DNA from: Bdellovibrionales bacterium RIFOXYC1_FULL_37_79
GTDB lineage: Bacteria > Bdellovibrionota > Bacteriovoracia > Bacteriovoracales > Bacteriovoracaceae
Length of the DNA stretch: 64,000 bases
Reading direction: 5' to 3'
NCBI GenBank assembly: GCA_001770015.1
Contig: MEQB01000001.1
Coordinates: forward strand, 1 to 64,000
The translations under genes and the position numbers were made by a program. This document shows, piece after piece, positions 50,892 to 60,621 of the stretch (position 1 is its first letter; every line of letters begins with the position of its first letter). The notes under the pieces are model-generated. The model saw nothing but the letters and a program-made list of their open reading frames with translations, had not been told where the DNA came from and searched no databases.

Positions 50892-52649
50892 TTGCAAATA
50901 CCAAACGATTTAACGAGTGATAACGAGAAAATTTTTCCCGGAGATAATTGGTTTTTTTATTGGAAGACTTCTTCGGCATTATGGCGAGATAAAATTGCCG
51001 GATTTGATTCATCAAAAATTGTAGTTCCTATTAATTGGGCGTTTCACACCGATAACGGGGAAGATTTTGATTTTCATCACGATAAACCCGAAACGGATTT
51101 AAAAAGGTTGGAGGAAATTGCCAGCGAGGTTTCTAAAAAGTTAGTTTTTTTTGTGCCGATATCACCCGCCCCTTTTTTAGTGGGGGGGGGATTGCCCCAC
51201 ATCCTTTCAAGAATACCGTCTATTTCCAGAGAAGGTATTCAGACGGTGGTTACACAAGCCAGTGGCCGAATTAATAAAATTTACAGTTTTTACGATCAAA
51301 GGGTTTTTGTAGCCTATCGAAAGTTTATAAGAGCGCTGGGAAAGTTTTTTTCACAAAATGAAATGACTTCAAATCTATGGGCCATCGAATGTGGTTTCAT
51401 TCAAGATGAACAATTTGTCAGTTTTTTTGAAGATTATTCAAAGGCACAACATGAAACCTTTGAGCGATTTTTAGCAATTAAAAAACAAGCTAAAGAAAAT
51501 AATAATCAGCAGGTTGAAATGACTCACCTTCTGTCTTCATTAAGTGATGAAGAGCTATTACAAAACGAATTTGTCACAGATGTCAAACAACTTTACATTG
51601 AAACGATTAAAGAGTTTTTTCCAATTAATTATGAAGGCCTGGTTAAAATTGCTTTTCTGGGGACCGCCACCGATGATTTGTTTTTCAAGATGATGGACGT
51701 TGAAAGACAAAATAAATATTCCAAGGATATTTTGTTTTGTCTGACCATGAATATTATTCCTTCTTCCATCTTGCTTCCTTCCAATCTTAAAAAGGGTATT
51801 ATCGAAAAACAATTTAAAGATTTGGTGAGCAGCACTTATTTGAGTTTCATACTGGGCGATCATATGTATGATATGAGCGATGATACCAGCTTCCAACCGT
51901 TAACTAATTTCTACCTTTGCCATAAAAATTTAATGGACTATTCTCAAAGATATTTTTGGGAGGAGATCGGACTATACAAGTATTTGAAGGAAAATTTCAA
52001 TTGGGCGTATAAAATTAACGATTCATATTCCCAGGCAGCAACGTTGGATGAAACTTATCTGGCCAATAAAATTTATTTTTATAATGGCGTGGACATTTAT
52101 GCCAACGAGTATTTTCATATTCTAAAAATGTTTATGAATGGTGGAAAAATTGTGGTTGAAAATTCCTCTTTGGATAAAAATATTTTAAAAAGATTTGAGG
52201 GGTTTTTTATTGAAAATTCCATTACGATGGAGATGATCAACGCCACCACCCGGATTAGTGTGGGATCTTTGGGAGAGGGCCGCTTGGTCTTTTTTGATGG
52301 AACTTTGATTCAATCTCTGGATGAAGGGAAGAAACTAAATTTCTGGTCAGAAATCATTGCAACCTTTGATCTGGTAAATGTGAAGATCAATTCAGAACAA
52401 GGCGTGGATTATTTGTGGAAAACGAGAACCCCCATGAAAAATGAATTGAAGTTTGAAGAGGTGCGTCGGGTTTATTTTTATAATCCCACTAGTTATAAAA
52501 AAAGAGTGAAATTAAATTGGGCCAAGAATTTTGCTCTGCTTAAAATCAACGAGGAGATCAATTCCAAGGTTCAGCATGAGCCCAATCAATCAGTTATTGA
52601 TTTTTTACCCATGGGGTCAGTGTCTATCGATTTTGGTGTGTTTTATTAA
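50892..52649 (+). CDS. unknown 585-residue protein, possibly glycosidase-like
   Basis: I cannot name this protein. The first 220 residues look like a TIM-barrel start of GH42/GH35 type (PGDNWFFYWKTSSALWRDKI, VFFVPISPAPFLVGGGLP, NLWAIECGFIQDEQF), the C-terminal third (about 410-585) resembles the extra domains of such enzymes (MFMNGGKIVVENSS, VYFYNPTSYKKRVKLNW). The acid/base pair is not evident. No signal peptide, so cytoplasmic. TTG start with GAGGG upstream across a T-run. The next gene follows after 11 bases. Confidence 0.5.
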   Translation: MQIPNDLTSDNEKIFPGDNWFFYWKTSSALWRDKIAGFDSSKIVVPINWAFHTDNGEDFDFHHDKPETDLKRLEEIASEVSKKLVFFVPISPAPFLVGGGLPHILSRIPSISREGIQTVVTQASGRINKIYSFYDQRVFVAYRKFIRALGKFFSQNEMTSNLWAIECGFIQDEQFVSFFEDYSKAQHETFERFLAIKKQAKENNNQQVEMTHLLSSLSDEELLQNEFVTDVKQLYIETIKEFFPINYEGLVKIAFLGTATDDLFFKMMDVERQNKYSKDILFCLTMNIIPSSILLPSNLKKGIIEKQFKDLVSSTYLSFILGDHMYDMSDDTSFQPLTNFYLCHKNLMDYSQRYFWEEIGLYKYLKENFNWAYKINDSYSQAATLDETYLANKIYFYNGVDIYANEYFHILKMFMNGGKIVVENSSLDKNILKRFEGFFIENSITMEMINATTRISVGSLGEGRLVFFDGTLIQSLDEGKKLNFWSEIIATFDLVNVKINSEQGVDYLWKTRTPMKNELKFEEVRRVYFYNPTSYKKRVKLNWAKNFALLKINEEINSKVQHEPNQSVIDFLPMGSVSIDFGVFY

Positions 52650-52660
52650 TTGGTGAAAAT

Positions 52661-53101
52661 ATGTTTGAAAAAAATCATCTCTTGTGTGTTTATAATTATT
52701 TAAAAATTAATATGGTTTACCCAGAGCATGAAAGGGTGGGGTTTTCTGCCAATGCTCACTATTATTACATGCTTTATTTAATTGATTCTTCGGGCCCGGT
52801 GGAAAGAGAAATTGTTTCATCCCATTATTACGACCAATACAAAATTCCTCTCAATTGCGGAAGAAGGTATATTGGCCCATTTAAGGATTTGGAGGAGTTA
52901 CAGGGATTTGCTGTAAAAATCAGTGAAAAAATCAATGCGTTAAAGGTTTTTGTATTATCTGCGCAAAACTTGTCCCAGTATCTGGATGAATCCACTACTT
53001 TACCTGATTTGGTGAATAAAATAATCACCACGGGTGACAGTTTTGAAAATGATGAGACGAAAGATTCGAAGAATTCTTTTTTTAGTAAAATATTCAAATA
53101 G
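52661..53101 (+). CDS. hypothetical protein
   Basis: The 146 residues are not recognised. They contain aromatic strands (SANAHYYYMLYLIDSSG, VSSHYYDQYKIPL) and a basic/acidic polar tail (KDSKNSFFSKIFK). No signal peptide is visible. It starts 11 bases after the glycosidase-like gene and is probably cotranscribed with it; rlmN follows 37 bases later. Confidence 0.5.
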   Translation: MFEKNHLLCVYNYLKINMVYPEHERVGFSANAHYYYMLYLIDSSGPVEREIVSSHYYDQYKIPLNCGRRYIGPFKDLEELQGFAVKISEKINALKVFVLSAQNLSQYLDESTTLPDLVNKIITTGDSFENDETKDSKNSFFSKIFK

Positions 53102-53138
53102 GTAATGATTCTATTTTAAAACTTTGATCTGGTTGGCC

Positions 53139-54194
53139 ATGAATAACAAACAATCGCTTTACTCCCTGACGCTTTCGCAATTGCAAAATGTACTGGTGGA
53201 AAATCATTTTGCAAAATATGCCGCTGACCAGATCTATCACTGGATTTATAAAAATTTCAAGCTTCAGGCGGATGATTGGAGTAATACTTCCAAGAAAATG
53301 CGCCAGTGGCTTGGGGAAACTTATGATACCAATATTCCCGAAGTGGTCACTGTCATAGAATCGGTAGATGGTACCAGAAAATTTTTATTTAAGTTAGGGG
53401 ATGGTGAATTGGTGGAAGCGGTAACCATTCCTATGCCCGGGCGCTTGACGATTTGTGTCTCTTCCCAGGTAGGATGTGCCGTGGGCTGTAAATTTTGTCG
53501 TACGGCACTTATGGGGTTTAAGAGAAATTTGGATTCGTCAGAAATCATTGGGCAATATCTAAGTGCGACACTTTGGCTGAGAGAAAAAGTCGATCAAAAT
53601 ATGTTGATTACCAATATTGTTTATATGGGACAAGGAGAACCTCTACTTAATTTAGCAAACGTTAAAACCAGTGTAATGGTTTTTTTAGAAGACAAAGGCA
53701 TCAGTATAGGACAAAGAAGAATTACGCTTTCAACGTCTGGCATTGCCTCCCAGATTGAAAAACTCATAGATTTTCCTTCGGTCAATTTAGCTGTTAGTTT
53801 GCATGCTGCAGATGATGTCACCAGAGATCTGTTAATGCCGATCAATAAGAAATACAATATGGAAAGGCTGCTGGAGGCGATCAATCGCATTCCACTGAAG
53901 GCCAATCGCAGAATTACTTACGAATATTTGCTGGTGGATGGAGTGAATGATCGAATGTTGGATGTGGAAAACCTAACTCGCATACTTAAGCGAAAGCTGT
54001 CGAAAATCAACCTGATTCCTTTCAACTCATTTCCTGGTTGCGAATTCAAAACGCCAAGTAAGGAGAAAGTTGTCTGGTTTCAAGAGCAACTGTTAAATAG
54101 GGATTTCGTATGTACTATCAGATCCTCCAAAGGGGAAGATATTTTGGCAGCTTGCGGACAGCTGAAAGCCGATCATTGCCTGGCCAATAGATAA
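53139..54194 (+). CDS. rlmN: 23S rRNA (A2503-C2) / tRNA (A37-C2) methyltransferase
   Basis: The 351-residue radical SAM enzyme has the CxxxCxxC cluster as CAVGCKFC (near 115), the mechanistic Cys in RSSKGEDILAACGQL near the C-terminus, and MGQGEPLLN. This is RlmN/Cfr architecture. It methylates C2 of A2503 in 23S rRNA and of tRNA A37. ATG at 53139 is preferred over an in-frame TTG at 53124. Confidence 0.92.
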   Translation: MNNKQSLYSLTLSQLQNVLVENHFAKYAADQIYHWIYKNFKLQADDWSNTSKKMRQWLGETYDTNIPEVVTVIESVDGTRKFLFKLGDGELVEAVTIPMPGRLTICVSSQVGCAVGCKFCRTALMGFKRNLDSSEIIGQYLSATLWLREKVDQNMLITNIVYMGQGEPLLNLANVKTSVMVFLEDKGISIGQRRITLSTSGIASQIEKLIDFPSVNLAVSLHAADDVTRDLLMPINKKYNMERLLEAINRIPLKANRRITYEYLLVDGVNDRMLDVENLTRILKRKLSKINLIPFNSFPGCEFKTPSKEKVVWFQEQLLNRDFVCTIRSSKGEDILAACGQLKADHCLANR

Positions 54195-54208
54195 AATCCA
54201 AAATGGTT

Positions 54209-54514
54209 TTATTCGTATTTGGGATGCACTATCCAGTATTTAATAGGTTCATGTTTGTCTGAAGAAGGCGCTCTTTTCAGCGTTTTTTTAGGCGTATACT
54301 GGGGAGTATTTTTCTTGAGAGAAGCAATATCCCTTTCGGTGTTGTCTTCAATCTTGTAATTGGATTCCCATTCAGGGTCTTTTATTATTACCGTTTGACC
54401 TAGTTTTTTATCTAGTTTTAATTTGGGAGATGTATATACATCTTTCGAAAAAAGATTAAAACTTATAGTGGTCAAAGCCGCGCTGATGATGACTATAAGT
54501 AATCTGGTCTTCAT
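54209..54514 (-). CDS. small secreted hypothetical protein
   Basis: The 101 residues have a signal peptide (RLLIVIISAALTTISFNLFS, cut near FSK) and then a Lys/Thr-rich, low-complexity mature part without cysteines or a known domain. It is convergent with rlmN, 14 bases apart. AGGAG lies seven bases before the ATG. Probably a small periplasmic or surface protein; no function can be assigned. Confidence 0.5.
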   Translation of the reverse strand: MKTRLLIVIISAALTTISFNLFSKDVYTSPKLKLDKKLGQTVIIKDPEWESNYKIEDNTERDIASLKKNTPQYTPKKTLKRAPSSDKHEPIKYWIVHPKYE

Positions 54515-54703
54515 AATCGACTCCTTTTAGGATGGATAAAATGTACCCATCTATCCTGTTTATCGGAATAAACTTGCAATACTTGAGAAAAATAATCAAA
54601 ATAAGTTGATTGCTAAAAAAGTATCGAATTAAAATTTACCAATGAGTGCCGGAAGTGGTAGTATAACCTACGGTATTGATTACAATTCAAGGGGCGTTTT
54701 TTT

Positions 54704-55609
54704 ATGGTTGAAAAGAAAAATCGGGCGGTTATTGGAATCTTGTTATTAGTGGTCTTTTTTTTTCTAATTTTAGTCATTTTTGCCACTTATACCATTGAGG
54801 CATTAAAAGGGTCCAAAAATTTTGATGATGATGGAAAAGGTGGAACGATTGCTGTGGTTGAAATCACCGGAGTTCTGCTTGATTCTAAAGAAACCATTGA
54901 AAAACTGGTGAAGGCCCAGGAAGCCAAAGATGTCAGGGCCATCTTTATCCGTATTGAATCGCCGGGTGGGGCGGTGGCACCGGTGCAAGAGATTTATGAT
55001 GAGATCGTGAGGATTGATAAGGAAAAACCAGTTTATGCCAGTATTGGCTCGGTGGCTGCCAGTGGTGGATATTACATTGCAGCGGCAACCAGAAAAATTT
55101 TTTCCAGTCCGGGAAGTCTGGTGGGATCTATTGGGGTTATCCTGCCTCATGTGGACATGACCTCACTGTTTGAATGGATAAAATTAAAACCCACTCCCAT
55201 TAAGGCTGGTAAATTTAAAGATATTGCCTCTAATTCACGACCGATGACGCCTGAAGAGAAAATGATACTGGAGAATATGCTCCATGATGTGCACCAACAG
55301 TTCATTGAGGATATTTTAAAAAAGAGAAAAAATATTATAAAAAAACCCCAGCAAGAATATGCAGAAGGACAAATATTCAGCGGTCGGCAAGCACGAGATC
55401 TTGGACTGGTGGATGAACTTTTAGGCTTGTGGGAAGCCGGAAGGAAGGTGCATAAGGAATTAAATTTGAGTGGAGAATTTGGTTTTCGCTATATCAAGAA
55501 GAAAAAAGAGTCCCGTTTGATAAAATTGATGGATGATTTAGCGGAATCAATAAGTAATCTTGATCCGTTAGTTCAACAAAATGCGCCTATGTATCTCATG
55601 AAGAGATAA
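54704..55609 (+). CDS. sppA: signal peptide peptidase SppA-type protease
   Basis: The 301-residue protein has an N-terminal membrane helix (10-27) and an S49 domain: IRIESPGGAVAP, catalytic Ser in SVAASGGYYIA (Ser120), and KAGKFKDIAS with Lys172, 52 residues later, the spacing of the short SppA dyad. It degrades cleaved signal peptides at the inner membrane. AGGGG precedes the ATG. It starts the operon sppA-lapB-like. Confidence 0.88.
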   Translation: MVEKKNRAVIGILLLVVFFFLILVIFATYTIEALKGSKNFDDDGKGGTIAVVEITGVLLDSKETIEKLVKAQEAKDVRAIFIRIESPGGAVAPVQEIYDEIVRIDKEKPVYASIGSVAASGGYYIAAATRKIFSSPGSLVGSIGVILPHVDMTSLFEWIKLKPTPIKAGKFKDIASNSRPMTPEEKMILENMLHDVHQQFIEDILKKRKNIIKKPQQEYAEGQIFSGRQARDLGLVDELLGLWEAGRKVHKELNLSGEFGFRYIKKKKESRLIKLMDDLAESISNLDPLVQQNAPMYLMKR

Positions 55610-55616
55610 AGGGTTG

Positions 55617-56852
55617 ATGATGGATATCTACTGGCTGTGGATGCAAGATCATATTCTGTCGGTGGTGGCCATTGTGATCACTGTTGTCCTTATCTATCAC
55701 TACCTGATTGAAAAAGATACCGGAGTCAAGTTGTCCAAGAGATATCGAAGTTCGATCTTTGAGGCGCAATCAAAAATATTTTTAAATGCTACTCAATATT
55801 TGATTTCTGGAAACAAAGACCTGGCGATCCGGGAATTTTTAAATGCAGTTGATATTAATCGAGAAACTATTGAGACCTATTTTGCGCTGGGGGGATTGTT
55901 TAGAAGTAATGGAGAGATTGAGAAAGCTATTTCCATACATCGTTCGTTGATTGCCAGGGAAAATATTTCCGAGTCAACCAGGCTTCGGGCCCTTAGAGAA
56001 TTGGCCATTGATTTTGATAAGGGTGGATTTGTGGACAAGGCTATCGAAACCTACAAAGATGTTTTAAAAATCAACCGTGATCAATATGAAGTCATTTTGG
56101 CCTTATGCCGGATTTATGAGGACATCGAAGATTGGGATGAGGCGTATAATTACCGCATCATGCTTTCCAAAGTGGGGCATGTCAATCAGGCTGAGACTAT
56201 TTCCCACATCCTGGTGGAGAAGGCAAAAAAGTATTTTTTAAAAGGTGATTTTGCCAAATGTGATGAAGACTTAGAGGATGCACTTCGTTTTGCCCCGTCT
56301 GTATCAGCTAAAATTTTAAGATTAAAACTGATTATAGTGAAAGGGAATATGGAGGGGGCCAAATTCAATCTTCTTGAACTATTAAAAGAGCATCCTCTTT
56401 ATGCATCTTTTATTTTTTTGGCACTTGGGGAAATTGGCAAGGATTGGAATGATGTGGATAAAACGAATTATCTTCAGCGGCTGGAAGTGCTTAGAGCATT
56501 TTTTCTGGGATTGGAGGATAAGGAATTATTGGAATCACCCTCGATGGTGTTATCCCAGGTGAGAATGTTAAAGGAAGGCGGGAAGTTTGAAAATGCTCAT
56601 GAAATTTTAAAGGCCTGGATCCATGAACATAAAAACCCTTCGGAGGTACTGAAAATTGAATATATCAAACTTCTGATTCAGTTGAAAAAAACCGACGAGG
56701 TGGTTTCTCAGGTGATGGGGTTTTTAGAAAATATTCATAAGTCGCTATCTAGACATTACTGCAAAAGTTGCGGATATGAATCGGATGATATCTTTTGGCG
56801 TTGTCCCCAATGTCATGAGTGGGAAACTATCAGTTTTAGATGGAAAATGTAA
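55617..56852 (+). CDS. lapB: LapB-like TPR protein with rubredoxin-type zinc end
   Basis: The 411-residue protein has one N-terminal membrane helix (about 10-25), about eight TPR-like helical pairs (residues 45-365, AIREFLNAVDIN, AISIHRSLIA) and a C-terminal rubredoxin-like zinc site CKSCGYESDD...CPQC. This is the LapB/YciM layout that couples LPS synthesis (LpxC turnover) to assembly. Several start codons are adjacent; ATG 55617 is my choice. It lies seven bases after sppA. Confidence 0.8.
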   Translation: MMDIYWLWMQDHILSVVAIVITVVLIYHYLIEKDTGVKLSKRYRSSIFEAQSKIFLNATQYLISGNKDLAIREFLNAVDINRETIETYFALGGLFRSNGEIEKAISIHRSLIARENISESTRLRALRELAIDFDKGGFVDKAIETYKDVLKINRDQYEVILALCRIYEDIEDWDEAYNYRIMLSKVGHVNQAETISHILVEKAKKYFLKGDFAKCDEDLEDALRFAPSVSAKILRLKLIIVKGNMEGAKFNLLELLKEHPLYASFIFLALGEIGKDWNDVDKTNYLQRLEVLRAFFLGLEDKELLESPSMVLSQVRMLKEGGKFENAHEILKAWIHEHKNPSEVLKIEYIKLLIQLKKTDEVVSQVMGFLENIHKSLSRHYCKSCGYESDDIFWRCPQCHEWETISFRWKM

Positions 56853-56868
56853 AAAAAAGGGGGTTTGT

Positions 56869-57738
56869 ATGGTTAGAGTGATGATATGGCTATCCTTCCT
56901 TTTGGGATCTTTTTTTCTATATGGCAAAGCTCCGGAGGATGCCAAAAAAATAATTGATTATCAATCCATCAAGAATGTATTAAAAAATGATATGCTGGAT
57001 ATCGAGATTGATAAAAAAAAGAACGACTTGAAATTAAAACAGGAGCAATCGGCTTTAAAGGAAAAGAGTAAATATCAAATTCCCGATGAAGACGAGTACT
57101 GGTCTTTTTTTTCAGAGTATTGGCTGGTAAAAAATGCTCAAGTCCTTAAGTGGGACTTTGAAAAACCTGACTATGGTTTGAAGGAATCGATTATAACGTT
57201 ATTTGAAAAGCTGGGCCTTTATGAAAAAAAGTTCAAGCTGCTCTTAATTAACACTTCCACTATTGCCCATATGGGCCTGCCCTCTAATAAAAACGAGTAT
57301 ATTTTTGTGCTTTCGCTGCCGTTTGTCAGATCCCTTGATTTATCCAAATTGGAAATCAGCTTATTGCTTTTAGAAGATCTGATTCGGTTGGATCAAAATT
57401 ATTTTAAAAATTATCTTGCCCAGTCAAAAATAACCAAAATGATCGGCAAAAGTTTTTATAAGGATAATTTGAATGCCAAGGATATAAGCGATTTTATGAA
57501 TCTTTATGATCAGAAAGTATTTGATCAGGGATTTTCTTTTAAGGAACAATTTGAAGTGACACAAAAAGTGGATAGAATTTTAAAAGGGGATTTGAACCTC
57601 TGGAGTATTTTTTTGGAGATGAAAAAAAAGACCAACAATCTGGTGAAAACCAATGCATTATATAAGACCTATGCTAAAATCTATCCATCCCCCGAATTGC
57701 AGATCAACTGGCTCAGTCCAACCAAAAAAAATGAATGA
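56869..57738 (+). CDS. hypothetical secreted or membrane-anchored protein
   Basis: The 289 residues begin with a signal-like helix (VMIWLSFLLGSFFLYGKA) and continue with a coiled-coil-like Lys-rich part (about 25-60) and a helical alpha region (80-289). No known motif. The ATG follows GGGGG; the frame continues upstream into lapB but no domain lies there. It overlaps the next gene by 4 bp. It may function with lapB or with the Tol genes downstream. Confidence 0.5.
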   Translation: MVRVMIWLSFLLGSFFLYGKAPEDAKKIIDYQSIKNVLKNDMLDIEIDKKKNDLKLKQEQSALKEKSKYQIPDEDEYWSFFSEYWLVKNAQVLKWDFEKPDYGLKESIITLFEKLGLYEKKFKLLLINTSTIAHMGLPSNKNEYIFVLSLPFVRSLDLSKLEISLLLLEDLIRLDQNYFKNYLAQSKITKMIGKSFYKDNLNAKDISDFMNLYDQKVFDQGFSFKEQFEVTQKVDRILKGDLNLWSIFLEMKKKTNNLVKTNALYKTYAKIYPSPELQINWLSPTKKNE

Positions 57739-58610
57739 TAATGGTTTTAAACATGATTAACCAAGTTCAGTTGATATTCAAAAACTATTACTCCAAACAA
57801 TTGCTCATGTATGGTGGGTATCTTTTTTTTATCGCTCTTTTTTATCTCGTTTTAATATCCATTATTTCTTTTTTTCATTTTATGTTGGGTCATAAAATTA
57901 GTGAAATTCAAGAATGGATTCTGGGATATGGTTGGCAGCTTATCATCTTATCCAAGCTAATGGCCTTTTTTTGTATTTTTCAAATTATCGGGTTGGATGC
58001 TTACTATAAGGATCTTTATAGGTATATTACTGAAAAAAAAATAAAAAAATTTGATCGGAATATTTTGATTCTTATTCTATTTACGGCGGTGTTTTTTATT
58101 ACCCTAGGACAGCCGGTGATTATCCCCCATCACCAATTTCAAATGATCAGATTTGCGCTTGCCCTGGTGGGTATCACGGCTTTTTATGTTGCCGATCTTA
58201 TTTTGATAGTGGCCTTGCAAATAGTTTATCCGCTTGATAAGCGCACCCTGGTGCTTAGATTACTCATTTTTCCCCTGTTGTTTTTGCTCAGTTCAAAGCT
58301 TACCTATACTTTTGCGGAAAACATCAATATCTTTGTGTGGGGGCAGTTTTTTGTAACCATGTATCTATTAAATATTGATCGAAATAATTATTTGAGTGTC
58401 TTGTTGTACATCACCATTACTTCAGCGGTATTTGTTTTTTGCGGTGGTGATCCGGTGTGGGGTAATCTATTTTCTATTTTTAAATTTGAAAAGCCCATCA
58501 CTGGAGGTCTTATTTTTGGGTGGCTGGCCATTGTGGTTATGTATATGAATTTTAAAAGAAGCAAGACGCTACTTAAGATCAAAAGAAAAATTCATCTTTG
58601 GAGTACTTGA
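57735..58610 (+). CDS. polytopic membrane protein, unknown
   Basis: The 291 residues contain about eight hydrophobic segments (near 20-45, 72-95, 110-130, 140-165, 172-190, 195-215, 222-240 and 255-272) and a basic C-terminus. No transporter signature is recognised. It is coupled to the previous gene (ATGA) and ends 14 bases before tolQ, so it is part of this run. A role in envelope energy coupling is only a guess. Confidence 0.55.
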   Translation: MIMVLNMINQVQLIFKNYYSKQLLMYGGYLFFIALFYLVLISIISFFHFMLGHKISEIQEWILGYGWQLIILSKLMAFFCIFQIIGLDAYYKDLYRYITEKKIKKFDRNILILILFTAVFFITLGQPVIIPHHQFQMIRFALALVGITAFYVADLILIVALQIVYPLDKRTLVLRLLIFPLLFLLSSKLTYTFAENINIFVWGQFFVTMYLLNIDRNNYLSVLLYITITSAVFVFCGGDPVWGNLFSIFKFEKPITGGLIFGWLAIVVMYMNFKRSKTLLKIKRKIHLWST

Positions 58611-58624
58611 AATAAGGAGTTTGT

Positions 58625-59335
58625 GTGAATAATGCTAATTTGGATATTCTAAGAATTATTTGGGAATCGGGTGTGGTGGTTAAAAGTGTTCTGTTTATTC
58701 TTATTTTGGCTTCGATCATATCTTGGGCGGTGGTCTTGAAAAAAATTAAGCAGCTGAAAAAGATTGAACTTAATAATATGGAATTTTTTAATAACTATGC
58801 TGGTTCAAAAAAATTAAAAGAAATTGTGTTAACGACCGAACATTTTTCGTTTACTCCTTTCCGGGAGGTTTTTCTCGAAGGTTATAATGAGTTGATTAAA
58901 CTTAGACAAAATTTTATGAAAGAAAATAAGCATCTGGCCATGAAAGAGCATTTCAAGGACTATGGCCTTGATATAATCGTGCGGGCCATGCAAAAAGGTG
59001 TAATCGAATCGAATTTAAGAATGCAGTCCTATCTTTCACTGCTGGCCAGTATTGGCTCTATCTCTCCCTTTATAGGGCTGTTTGGAACGGTTTGGGGTAT
59101 TATTGACTCATTTAGTGGACTGGCTTCAGGATCGGCTACTCTTGACGTGGTGGCTCCAGGTATTGCTGAAGCATTGGTGGCCACGGCGGTAGGACTCGGG
59201 GCGGCCATTCCGGCGGTATGGTTTTTTAATTATTTTAATAATAGAGTGGATAAAATTAATAGCGAGATTAAAAAATTTGAACAGGATTTTTTAAACCTGA
59301 TCGAGCGAACTATGGTGGCAGATAAGGAAAACTAG
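58625..59335 (+). CDS. tolQ: TolQ/ExbB-type proton channel subunit
   Basis: The 236-residue protein has a first membrane helix (about 18-37), a long cytoplasmic loop, and two further helices in LASIGSISPFIGLFGTVWGI (near 142-161) and EALVATAVGLGAAIPAVWFF, the MotA/TolQ/ExbB signature. It uses proton flow to energise TolR and TolA. GTG start with AAGGAG five bases upstream. First of tolQ-tolR-tolA-like-tolB. Confidence 0.9.
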   Translation: MNNANLDILRIIWESGVVVKSVLFILILASIISWAVVLKKIKQLKKIELNNMEFFNNYAGSKKLKEIVLTTEHFSFTPFREVFLEGYNELIKLRQNFMKENKHLAMKEHFKDYGLDIIVRAMQKGVIESNLRMQSYLSLLASIGSISPFIGLFGTVWGIIDSFSGLASGSATLDVVAPGIAEALVATAVGLGAAIPAVWFFNYFNNRVDKINSEIKKFEQDFLNLIERTMVADKEN

Positions 59336-59345
59336 GAGAATACCG

Positions 59346-59762
59346 GTGGGAATGGATTCGAATAATAAAAAAAGATTGGTGTCTGATATTAATGTTACCC
59401 CTTTTGTTGACGTGGTGCTCGTGTTGTTGGTTATCTTTATGATTTCAGCTCCGCTTATGTTAAATGGCATCAAACTGGATCTGCCCAAGACCAGAGAGGT
59501 CAATAAAATGAATATTACGGCTTCCCAGGTGATTCTTTCTTTTACCAACACCAACGAAATATTTATTGGTAAAGAAAAATTTTTACAAGATGAAATTATT
59601 CCCAGAATTATGACAGAATTTAAAGATAAGAAAACCAATGTGCTTTATGTACGGGCCGATTATGGCCTCAAATATGGAAGTGTTGCCAAGCTGATTTCCT
59701 TCTTAAAAAGAGGTGGGATTACCAATTTGGCGTTAGTGACGGAAATTGAAAATCAAGATTAA
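59346..59762 (+). CDS. tolR: TolR/ExbD-type protein
   Basis: The 138-residue protein has SDINVTPFVDVVLVLLVIFM, with the conserved membrane Asp of TolR/ExbD in PFVD, one membrane helix and a periplasmic domain. GTG at 59346 stands seven bases after AGGAG; ATG at 59352 is 13 bases away. Ten bases separate it from tolQ. Confidence 0.9.
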   Translation: MGMDSNNKKRLVSDINVTPFVDVVLVLLVIFMISAPLMLNGIKLDLPKTREVNKMNITASQVILSFTNTNEIFIGKEKFLQDEIIPRIMTEFKDKKTNVLYVRADYGLKYGSVAKLISFLKRGGITNLALVTEIENQD

Positions 59763-59768
59763 CGGAAT

Positions 59769-60608
59769 ATGGTTATAGAAAACAAAAATTTACTATCATT
59801 TTTATATTTATCGGCGATATTACATTTCATACTGTTTATCGGTATTGTCTTTTTTTCCAAATTTGATTTTTTGGGTGATAGTAATATATTAGGCATAAAA
59901 AAACCGATTCAAATATCTCAAATTCAAAGTTCCGTAAGAATTGATGTGGTGGCTATGCCTCAACAGACCTTGCTGGAACTTAAAGCAATTGAGAAAAACT
60001 TAAAAAAAGGGGAGGCTTTGTTCAAGGAAGAACCCACGGAAATTAAGAAAATTGAAAAAACCCAGGATATCATCAATAAGGATGACTTGGTTTTTGATAA
60101 AGAGAAGAAAAGTGATAATCTAATGTCGTTGCTTAAAGATATGAGCAAAAAGGATATTGATGTTAAAAAACGTCAGAAAGAGATGGACGTAAAGGCGAAA
60201 GCAAAGGAAGCTGGGGCGGTGGTTGGACACAATTTGGATGGAGAGCTCAAAAAGCTGGTGCTCCGGGGAAATCAATTGTCTCAAGGGACCGGGTTAACTG
60301 GCGGAGGCGATGTCAGTGGGGACATGACGGCCTTGAATCTCTACGCTTCCGGGCTGCCAGATCATATCAGGCCTTATTGGAAATTACCCACTTATTTAAA
60401 AGACAAGGATTATATGTGCCGGATTAGAATATATTTAAGGCCTTCAGGTAGTTTGATTAAGGCCCATATTTATGAAGCGAGCGGTAATGAGGAGTTTGAT
60501 CAAAAGGCTTTGAGTGCGGTTAAAAAAGCAGAGCCTTTTTTAGCTGTACCAAATGATATTCAAAGTCGAGTATCTCAAGGTGATATAATACTGGGATTTC
60601 CTCTTTAA
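59769..60608 (+). CDS. TolA/TonB-like energy-transducing protein
   Basis: The 279 residues have an N-terminal membrane helix (about 9-27), a Lys/Glu-rich helical stretch (70-155) and a C-terminal TonB-like domain (about 195-279: YWKLPTYLKDKDYMCRIRIY, IYEASGNEEFDQKALSAVKK). The stalk is much shorter than E. coli TolA (421 residues). It lies between tolR and tolB, so it probably serves as TolA. TonB is an alternative. Confidence 0.72.
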   Translation: MVIENKNLLSFLYLSAILHFILFIGIVFFSKFDFLGDSNILGIKKPIQISQIQSSVRIDVVAMPQQTLLELKAIEKNLKKGEALFKEEPTEIKKIEKTQDIINKDDLVFDKEKKSDNLMSLLKDMSKKDIDVKKRQKEMDVKAKAKEAGAVVGHNLDGELKKLVLRGNQLSQGTGLTGGGDVSGDMTALNLYASGLPDHIRPYWKLPTYLKDKDYMCRIRIYLRPSGSLIKAHIYEASGNEEFDQKALSAVKKAEPFLAVPNDIQSRVSQGDIILGFPL

Positions 60609-60621
60609 AAAGGATTGTTTT

